From: Desulfobacterales bacterium
GTDB lineage: Bacteria > Desulfobacterota > Desulfobacteria > Desulfobacterales > Desulfosalsimonadaceae
DNA length: 6,394 bases
Direction: 5' to 3'
NCBI GenBank assembly: GCA_018399455.1
Contig: JAGYOT010000117.1
Location: forward strand, 1 to 6,394
Below the pieces are notes generated by a model that saw only the letters and a program-made list of their open reading frames with translations, did no database searches and had not been told where the DNA came from. This document shows, piece after piece, positions 1 through 6,394 of the stretch (positions within the stretch are counted from its first letter, which is position 1; the number at the start of each line of letters is the position of its first letter). A program made the position numbers and the translations under genes.

Positions 1-1684
1 TCTGAACATCAATGGTGCCGCCCATGGCTTCCACAATGCTTAAACTGATGCCAAGTCCTAAACCGGTGCCCTTTCCCGCCGGTTTGGTGCTAAAGAACGG
101 GAAGAAAATTTTGCCAAGTTCCTCCTGGGTCATCCCTCTGCCGGTGTCCAGGATCACCACCTGGACATCCTTTTCCCGGACCCGGGTGGTAAGAGTAATT
201 TTTCCTTTGCCTTCAATGGCGTCCGCGGCGTTGTTGATCAGGTTCTGGAACACCTGCCGGATTTGATCCTTATCAAGCGATATCTCCGGCATGTCGTTTG
301 CGTAGTCCCGGACGAGATCAATATTGGCGATTTGAAACTCCCGCTCCATAAACCCGTTGACCACATCGTCAAGCACCTCGTTAATATTGACGAAAGAGAA
401 GGAGGCCTCGTTCTTTCGGGCGGATTTCAAAAGTTTGTGCGTGATATCACTGGCCCGGTAAACCGCATCATCGATAACAGCAAGTTCCTCCCGGATCTGC
501 CCGGCCAATTCGGGGCTGATATCATTGCCGCCGCCGTATTCAGGATCAAAAAGATCTCTGATGACGCCACACTGGGAGCCGATAATGGCCAGGGGGTTGT
601 TGATTTCATGGGCGACGCCTGCGGCCAGCTCGCCGACAGAGACCAGCTTGGAGGCGTGATAGAGCTGGGCCTGGAGGTCCTGTCTGCTTTTTTCAGTCGC
701 TTCAGCCTTTTTGAGGAGCCGATGGACGCTGAACCAGGTTATGCCGAAAAGGGCGATAACAAGTATGGCTGTGGCAATGATCAAAACGGATCGGGCCTGG
801 TACATACGGGCATAGGCCACCCGATGGGGCTGTCGTACAATCAGGGCCCAGTCCACTTCCGACAGCCAGGCACAGGCCAAGAGTTCGCTTTCTCCGTTTC
901 TGGAAACCTCGGTCACGCCGGAGCCCTTAACCACCGGGGGGTTGATTTCGCTTTGATCCAGGAGCCTGCCCCTGTCCGGATCCACGATCTGGTATGCGCC
1001 CTCCCTGTTGATAAGCGAGGTCGCAATGCTTTTGCCGCGCCCGATGTCGCGGAGAAACATGTAGAACTTGTGCGGGTCCAGGGTGGCGCGCATGACAAAA
1101 AAACGCTCATCTACCAGCTGCTTGGCGGCAATGGTGAAATGGGGCTTGTTGCGGAATCCCATATAAATATCGCTGATATAGTATTGCTTGTTTTGTTGCA
1201 TCAGGGCATTAAACCACTTCTCAGCGCTGTAGTCCTTGCCGTGCAGATACGGATGCGGTCCGGCATAGCCGACCTGCCGGCCGGAGGGATTAAAGAAACC
1301 CACATCAATAAAGGCATCATTGGCCTCCATCAGGGCCTGGAGATAGGCGTTCATGTCGGTCGGGGAAGGCTTTGTGGTAAAGGCGCTGCCGTGGAAGAGG
1401 TTGAAGATGTTGACCACCCGCTCCTGAAGAAACAAGTCAATGGTGTTTCGCAGACTCTCTGCAAGAGATATCACATGAAGCTTGCCGCTCGTTTTTAAAG
1501 TGGTGTTGAACTGGAAATGAAAATAACCGGACAGGATCGCGAGAGGGATAACAAAGATCAGTATAAGGGAAACCAACAGCCTTTTTTTGAGCCGGCCGAA
1601 ATAAGCGCGGGTATCCGTGTCTGTCCCGTTGGGCATCTTTGCTGTTTTTTCTGCATTCCCGGTTTTTTTTTGTAAGGACCTCAC
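1..1684 (-). CDS. Cache-domain sensor histidine kinase (C-terminus cut by window edge)
   Basis: This is an inner-membrane sensor kinase that should autophosphorylate a histidine and pass the phosphate to a response regulator. 561 codons are visible, reading leftwards from a GTG. Seen in order: a short basic cytoplasmic N-terminus; TM1 at about residues 36-57; a periplasmic region of about 240 residues with double-Cache features (GYAGP at 139-143, GKDYS, W157, then YISDIYMGF); TM2 at about 299-320; a HisKA helix with the H-box VAHEINNPLA (phospho-acceptor His359); an HATPase_c domain with the N-box LINNAADAI (Asn484/485), G1 box DTGRGM (Asp513), F-box FLPFFSTK and G2 box GTGLGLG. The window ends just after GGTIDVQ, so only the last beta strand, and any further domain, is missing. 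The start is GTG because it overlaps the regulator's stop codon and has GGAG 8 nt upstream; an in-frame ATG at 1634-1636 is the alternative but lacks a ribosome binding site. The ligand is unknown; Cache domains of this type usually bind small molecules such as amino or carboxylic acids. Confidence 0.93.
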   Translation of the reverse strand, partial: MRSLQKKTGNAEKTAKMPNGTDTDTRAYFGRLKKRLLVSLILIFVIPLAILSGYFHFQFNTTLKTSGKLHVISLAESLRNTIDLFLQERVVNIFNLFHGSAFTTKPSPTDMNAYLQALMEANDAFIDVGFFNPSGRQVGYAGPHPYLHGKDYSAEKWFNALMQQNKQYYISDIYMGFRNKPHFTIAAKQLVDERFFVMRATLDPHKFYMFLRDIGRGKSIATSLINREGAYQIVDPDRGRLLDQSEINPPVVKGSGVTEVSRNGESELLACAWLSEVDWALIVRQPHRVAYARMYQARSVLIIATAILVIALFGITWFSVHRLLKKAEATEKSRQDLQAQLYHASKLVSVGELAAGVAHEINNPLAIIGSQCGVIRDLFDPEYGGGNDISPELAGQIREELAVIDDAVYRASDITHKLLKSARKNEASFSFVNINEVLDDVVNGFMEREFQIANIDLVRDYANDMPEISLDKDQIRQVFQNLINNAADAIEGKGKITLTTRVREKDVQVVILDTGRGMTQEELGKIFFPFFSTKPAGKGTGLGLGISLSIVEAMGGTIDVQ

Positions 1685-2094
1685 TTGGAAATCTCCAGGT
1701 TTTTGGATTTTGCCATGCGATGGGCATGCCGGGTCTGCAATACCTTTTCAATCGCGTTTTTAAGCGGTATCGGACTTCCATTCTTTTCCACGAAGGCATT
1801 GACCCACTGCACGGTTTCATGATGCCGGTATTCGACAAGATCGGAATAAACAATTACCTGAGGCCTGGGCACCAGTTTGTGCAGCTGGGAAAGAACCTGA
1901 AGGCCAATTTTTAAAGGCATATTCAAGTCAAGGATCAGGATGTCAGGGGGCGCTGCCGACTTGAGGCTTGCGAAAATTTCTTTTGCCGAACCTGCAATTT
2001 TAACCTGATAACCGGATTCAGTTAATTCACGCTTTAAAAACGATCTGACATAGGGGTTCGAATCTGCAACAAGAAGCACATATTCTGTCTCCAT
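1681..2094 (-). CDS. Single-domain (CheY-like) response regulator
   Basis: This 137-residue protein is one receiver domain with no DNA-binding or enzymatic output domain. Visible motifs are LLVADSN (Asp11, metal-binding), DILILDLNMP with phospho-acceptor Asp56, VIVYSD with the switch Ser84, and FVEKNGSP with the conserved Lys104, which together make an apparently working phosphorylation site. The position before Asp11 is Ala rather than the usual acidic residue, so the metal site has one acid fewer than CheY. About 25 residues follow the receiver fold and end in a basic tail (RHAHRMAKSKN). The ATG is preceded by a purine-rich AAGGAAAGGAAG at 6 nt spacing. The gene precedes the histidine kinase, overlaps it by 4 nt, and is very probably its partner. 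It may act by protein-protein contact or as a phosphorelay intermediate; the sequence does not say which. Confidence 0.9.
   Translation of the reverse strand: METEYVLLVADSNPYVRSFLKRELTESGYQVKIAGSAKEIFASLKSAAPPDILILDLNMPLKIGLQVLSQLHKLVPRPQVIVYSDLVEYRHHETVQWVNAFVEKNGSPIPLKNAIEKVLQTRHAHRMAKSKNLEISK
1682..1696 (-). promoter_or_regulatory. Ribosome binding site and overlapping GTGA start/stop for the histidine kinase
   Basis: Reading leftwards, GGAG (1696-1693) lies 8 nt before a GTG (1684-1682) that shares bases with the regulator's TGA stop (1683-1681). The GTGA arrangement is typical of translational coupling and decides the kinase start over the downstream in-frame ATG at 1634-1636. Confidence 0.75.
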
Positions 2095-2130
2095 ACGCCG
2101 CTTCCTTTCCTTGGTGGTTGTCTTTCAGGC

Positions 2131-2146
2131 AGCAAACAACATGCCA
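2131..2146 (-). promoter_or_regulatory. Predicted sigma-54 (-24/-12) promoter of the two-component operon
   Basis: On the minus strand the sequence reads TGGCATGTTGTTTGCT. This matches the sigma-54 consensus TGGCAC-N5-TTGCW at all but one position, with the GG and GC dinucleotides exactly 10 nt apart. It would start transcription near position 2120, leaving a leader of about 25 nt that contains the regulator's ribosome binding site. Sigma-54 promoters need an ATP-dependent enhancer-binding activator; neither the activator gene nor an obvious binding site for it is seen here. Confidence 0.7.
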
Positions 2147-2381
2147 CAATACGGTCAAGTGGTATAATATTCTGTTTTTATTGCTATTACATATTTTTGT
2201 CAGAGCGTCTGGAAGCGGCCTGAGGATAGAAACCGCTAAGCGAGAAAGAGTTAGATGATGGGTTTTTTTACAGCTTGTAAAAATTTTCGAATAATTTTGA
2301 TGCACTCGTAAAAAGTCAGATTTGGGATGGCAAAGAAAAAAGTTCAAGCCCAATTTAAGATCAGAGGGCGTCGCAAATCCC

Positions 2382-2452
2382 GAGGAATGCAGCGTACACT
2401 CACGGGGACAGGCTTAAGCCTGTCCCCTTTCAGAGGAGAGGGATGCAGCGCA
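2382..2452 (+). repeat. Pair of 15-nt direct repeats flanking the palindrome
   Basis: GAGGAATGCAGCGTA at 2382-2396 and GAGGGATGCAGCGCA at 2438-2452 agree at 13 of 15 positions; both differences are transitions. They lie 7 nt and 10 nt from the two ends of the 24-nt palindrome, so the palindrome sits almost symmetrically between them. Confidence 0.65.
2404..2427. repeat. Perfect 24-nt palindrome
   Basis: Each strand reads GGGGACAGGCTT followed by its exact reverse complement. As RNA it would form a 10-bp GC-rich stem with a TTAA loop. Only three T residues follow, so it is a poor intrinsic terminator. It resembles REP-type hairpins that are mobilised in other genomes by Y1 (IS200-like/RAYT) transposases; that link is an inference, as no transposase is present here. 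Confidence 0.75.
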
Positions 2453-2502
2453 ACGCAGATATTGGACTTTTTGCGAAGCCATCAAAAATTGCGTCAGGCG
2501 CA

Positions 2503-2531
2503 TTGACAAGGCCCTTATTGAAGTTTAGATT
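2503..2531 (+). promoter_or_regulatory. Predicted sigma-70 promoter for dnaG-rpoD
   Basis: A perfect -35 box TTGACA (2503-2508) is followed after 17 nt by TAGATT (2526-2531), which matches four of six -10 positions. Transcription would begin near 2538, about 100 nt before the dnaG start. The -35 box begins only 15 nt after the right end of the repeat element. Confidence 0.65.
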
Positions 2532-2573
2532 ATTTTGATAATGCTATATGTTCCCGGGGCACTATGGACCGAA

Positions 2574-2593
2574 CCGGACGCCCGGGCATCCGG
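2574..2593 (+). promoter_or_regulatory. Near-perfect 20-nt palindrome in the dnaG leader
   Basis: CCGGACGC, a CCGG centre, then GCATCCGG forms an inverted repeat broken by a single C-A mismatch. In the transcript it could fold into an 8-bp stem with a 4-nt loop, about 46 nt upstream of the start codon. No T-run follows, so it is not an obvious terminator; it could be a protein-binding operator or an mRNA-stability hairpin. No function is demonstrated. Confidence 0.4.
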
Positions 2594-2639
2594 CCTCCCA
2601 GCGATGTCGTCTGTTCGCATCTGAAGCGGAGTTGTCTTA

Positions 2640-4439
2640 TTGACAATACATATCCCGGAAGAAAAACTGGCTGAAATCCGTAACGCCATCGATATCGTGG
2701 ATATTATCGGCGAACGCGTGGCCTTGAAAAAGGCAGGCAAGGATTTTATCGGCCTCTGCCCGTTTCACTCAGAGAAAACCCCTTCCTTTACCGTCAGCCA
2801 AACCAAACAGATTTTTCACTGTTTCGGATGTGGTGCCGGGGGAGATGTTTTCAGCTTCCTGATGAAATCAGACGGCATAAGCTTCCCCGAGGCTGTGACG
2901 TCAATGGCCCGGCGCTGCGGTATCCAGTTGCCGAGCCGGCAGATGTCTCCTTCGGAAAAAGAGACGCTCTCCGAACGGGAAAAGCTTTTTGATATCAACA
3001 AAAAAGTGCTTGCTTACTACCGGGATCAATTGCTCCGGGGCCGGACCGGCGAGCCCGCCCGGCAGTATTTTGAAAAACGGGGATTCAGCCGTGATATTAT
3101 CAATCGCTTCGGCCTGGGCTATGCCCCGGACGGCTGGGACAACCTAGTGCGGCTTTTTCGAAAGGAGCAGATCCCTCTCGCTTTAGGAGAGAAAGCCGGC
3201 CTTATTATCCCGCGGGCATCTAAAAGCGGTTATTATGATCGGTTCCGCAACCGGATAATGTTCCCGATCGTTGATGTTACGCGCCAGGTCGTCGCCTTCG
3301 GCGGGCGGGTTCTGGATGAGGCGAAGCCCAAGTATCTGAACTCTCCGGAAACTCCTGTATATCATAAAAGCCGCTCCCTGTACGGGCTACATGCGGCAAA
3401 GGACAGGTGCCGGGAAACCGGTTTGGTTTATATTGTGGAAGGCTATTTTGATCTTTTGGCCATGCACCAGCATGGTATCGCCAACTCGGTGGCCACCCTG
3501 GGGACATCCCTGACCCCCGCTCATGTCCGGATGCTGCGGCGGGGATACGCCGGAAAGGCCAGACTGGTATTTGATTCGGATGCCGCCGGAATCAAGGCGG
3601 CTCAGCGCAGCATCAGTCTGTTTATGAACGAGGCGGCGGAGGTCGAGATTATCATACTCCCCCAGGGGGAAGATCCGGATTCGTTTCTGTTCGGGCGCGG
3701 GCCCGAGGCCTTTTTTGAACAGGCAGAAGCTGCTAAAGGGGCCATTGAATTCATGGTGGAGCAGGCAATGAATGCGCATGGAACTTCCATGCAGGGGAAA
3801 ATCCGGGTTGTGGACGAATTAAAGCAGCCCCTGGCGGAGATCCGGGACAGCGTGGCATGTTCAGTTTCCATGCGTTACCTTGCCGAGCGTCTGGGGATCG
3901 ATGAACAGGCGATCCTGGAGCGGGTCAAATCGGCCCGGGCGGCCAATTCCTTGAAGCTCGGACGAAACTCCGAACGCCTGAGCCCGTCCGCGGATTCAGC
4001 CGGAGCCCATTCGTCGTCTGCATCGGAGCTTGGGGAAAACCGCCTTGAATGCCGCCTGCTGGCCATGATGCTGCAGTTTCCTGAAATTTTGCCGGATGTT
4101 GAAATTAAAGGGATCATTGATTATTTTGAGGATAAGCGGTTAAAAAACATTGCGGAATCGATTCTCCTCGCACCGCCTCAACGGGCAGGGGATGCTTCCG
4201 GCTTGCTCAACCGTCTGTCCGATGATGCCCAGCGGCAGCTCGTGGCATCCCTTGCGATAGACGAGGAAGGCTGGGAGCGGAGCAGTTGTGAGAAGCTGAT
4301 GGCCCAGTTTATTGCCAGCCGCCGTCGGAGGCAGCAGAAATTGATCGAGCAGATCAAGGCGGCCGAGCAGGATAATGACTATGAGCGGCTTTTCGAACTT
4401 TTAAAGGAAAAACAAAAACAGGTGGTAAAGTCCGATTGA
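2640..4439 (+). CDS. dnaG: DNA primase DnaG
   Basis: DnaG synthesises the short RNA primers used for leading-strand initiation and for each Okazaki fragment, working with the replicative helicase at the fork. The 599-residue product has the full architecture. The N-terminal zinc-binding domain contains CPFH and CFGC (Cys40, His43, Cys61, Cys64). The catalytic core has [22 protein letters not shown] (200-210) and KYLNSPET (231-238), then a TOPRIM fold with VEGYFD (Glu267) and DSDAAG (Asp312, Asp314). A Ser/Ala-rich linker (about 438-460) leads to a C-terminal helical domain that should contact DnaB helicase. The start is an unusual TTG, chosen because GGAG lies 8 nt upstream and the protein then begins at the family-typical [21 protein letters not shown]; no ATG or GTG fits. 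rpoD follows after 53 nt on the same strand. Confidence 0.97.
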   Translation: MTIHIPEEKLAEIRNAIDIVDIIGERVALKKAGKDFIGLCPFHSEKTPSFTVSQTKQIFHCFGCGAGGDVFSFLMKSDGISFPEAVTSMARRCGIQLPSRQMSPSEKETLSEREKLFDINKKVLAYYRDQLLRGRTGEPARQYFEKRGFSRDIINRFGLGYAPDGWDNLVRLFRKEQIPLALGEKAGLIIPRASKSGYYDRFRNRIMFPIVDVTRQVVAFGGRVLDEAKPKYLNSPETPVYHKSRSLYGLHAAKDRCRETGLVYIVEGYFDLLAMHQHGIANSVATLGTSLTPAHVRMLRRGYAGKARLVFDSDAAGIKAAQRSISLFMNEAAEVEIIILPQGEDPDSFLFGRGPEAFFEQAEAAKGAIEFMVEQAMNAHGTSMQGKIRVVDELKQPLAEIRDSVACSVSMRYLAERLGIDEQAILERVKSARAANSLKLGRNSERLSPSADSAGAHSSSASELGENRLECRLLAMMLQFPEILPDVEIKGIIDYFEDKRLKNIAESILLAPPQRAGDASGLLNRLSDDAQRQLVASLAIDEEGWERSSCEKLMAQFIASRRRRQQKLIEQIKAAEQDNDYERLFELLKEKQKQVVKSD

Positions 4440-4476
4440 ACCCGGATTTGCCGTTTGTCCAAAGCATATTTTTTTC

Positions 4477-4492
4477 AGGAGGTTTCTACCTT

Positions 4493-4495
<3 letters not shown>
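4477..4495 (+). promoter_or_regulatory. Ribosome binding site deciding the rpoD start
   Basis: AGGAGGT (4477-4483) lies 9 nt before the ATG at 4493. The reading frame is open further upstream to a TTG at 4436 that overlaps the dnaG stop, but that TTG lacks its own Shine-Dalgarno sequence. It would also make the AGGAGGT coding and add residues unlike the family. Confidence 0.85.
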
Positions 4496-6289
<1,794 letters not shown>

Positions 6290-6330
6290 TCCCGGCCGGA
6301 TCTCCGAAAAACGGGGAGGGGATTCCGCCC

Positions 6331-6359
6331 TTGACAAACGGGTGCCAACAAGTTACGAC
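6331..6359 (+). promoter_or_regulatory. Possible sigma-70 promoter for a gene beyond the window
   Basis: A perfect TTGACA (6331-6336) is followed at 17 nt by TACGAC, a weak -10 (three of six matches). It lies 42 nt after the rpoD stop and would serve a downstream gene or RNA beyond the right edge. The rest of 6290-6394 holds no gene I can support. A 6-bp stem with an AAAAA loop (about 6301-6317) has no T-run and is not called a terminator. Confidence 0.3.
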
Positions 6360-6394
6360 CAGAATACCTTTTTGATCCCCGTCAACAATGTGCG

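Larger units (their letters stand above)
2295..2487. repeat. MITE-like intergenic element with terminal inverted repeats
   Basis: A 193-nt non-coding segment is bounded by 23-nt imperfect inverted repeats, at 2295-2317 and 2465-2487. Read inward from each end, both have TTTTGATG, three variable bases, TCG, one variable base, then AAAAAGTC (19 of 23 identical). Inside are two direct repeats and a perfect palindrome, annotated separately. No target-site duplication is clear at the edges. The size, the lack of coding capacity and the terminal repeats fit a miniature inverted-repeat element or a dispersed structured repeat family. The boundaries are inferred from the inverted repeats alone, since no second copy is visible in this window. 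Confidence 0.6.
2095..2639. other. Divergent intergenic region (545 nt) without a credible gene
   Basis: From left to right this holds the regulator's ribosome binding site, the sigma-54 promoter, an AT-rich stretch (about 2147-2294) in which I see no gene, convincing sigma-70 promoter or terminator, the MITE-like repeat element, a sigma-70 promoter, and the dnaG leader. A 108-codon minus-strand frame starting near 2353 overlaps the repeat and the regulator out of frame and resembles no protein family; it is treated as non-coding. Confidence 0.8.

Noticed and set aside
263..1498. Long plus-strand open frame (411 codons) antisense to the histidine kinase
   Set aside because: The minus strand here encodes a kinase with intact H, N, G1, F and G2 boxes. 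The plus frame shows no recognisable domain and is explained by the GC-biased codon use of the opposite strand.
2163..2168. TATAAT on the plus strand as a sigma-70 -10 box
   Set aside because: No acceptable -35 lies 16-18 nt upstream, and no gene on that strand starts nearby; the stretch is simply AT-rich.
2027..2353. 108-codon minus-strand frame across the intergenic region
   Set aside because: It starts inside the repeat element, overlaps the response regulator in another frame, covers the sigma-54 promoter, and has no family resemblance.
2404..2430. Palindrome as an intrinsic transcription terminator
   Set aside because: Only three T residues follow on the plus strand, with no A/T tract suitable on either side, and no gene ends nearby on either strand.
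4436..4492. TTG at 4436 as an rpoD start overlapping the dnaG stop
   Set aside because: It would extend the protein by 19 non-family residues and turn the strong AGGAGGT ribosome binding site into coding sequence; the ATG at 4493 is better.
6301..6317. Possible terminator after rpoD
   Set aside because: The stem is only 6 bp including a wobble pair, and no T-run follows.

Overview
The window carries two divergent operons separated by a repeat-rich intergenic stretch. On the minus strand (positions 1-2094) is a two-component pair: a single-domain response regulator followed by a membrane-bound, Cache-type sensor histidine kinase that runs off the left edge. On the plus strand (2640-6289) is the dnaG-rpoD part of the bacterial macromolecular synthesis operon: primase, then the primary sigma factor.

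The organism looks like a Gram-negative bacterium of moderate-to-high GC content, most likely a deltaproteobacterial sulfate reducer-type lineage (Desulfobacterota, possibly Desulfobacterales). This is inferred from the sigma-70 sequence style, the Cache histidine kinase architecture, the -24/-12 (sigma-54) promoter, and the style of the intergenic repeat. It is not proven by any marker in the window.

Layout. 1-1684 (-): sensor kinase, lacking only the extreme C-terminus of its ATPase domain or whatever follows it; its GTG start overlaps the regulator stop codon as GTGA. 1681-2094 (-): CheY-like receiver. 2131-2146 (-): a well-formed sigma-54 promoter, placed correctly to drive the regulator-kinase operon. 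2295-2487: a compact, non-coding, MITE-like element with 23-nt imperfect terminal inverted repeats, an internal pair of direct repeats and a perfect 24-nt palindrome between them. 2503-2531 (+): a good sigma-70 promoter just downstream of that element. 2538-2639: an approximately 100-nt dnaG leader with a 20-nt near-palindrome. 2640-4439 (+): dnaG from a TTG start. 4493-6289 (+): rpoD behind a strong Shine-Dalgarno sequence. 6290-6394: tail without a gene, holding one weak promoter-like match.

Functionally, the right side is core housekeeping (replication priming and housekeeping transcription). The left side is an environmental-sensing system whose output is not encoded here, because the regulator has no DNA-binding or enzymatic domain. 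The genes themselves belong to known families. The most unusual part of the window is the structured repeat element next to the dnaG promoter, together with the predicted sigma-54 control of the divergent two-component operon. I see no evidence of a wholly new multi-gene system.
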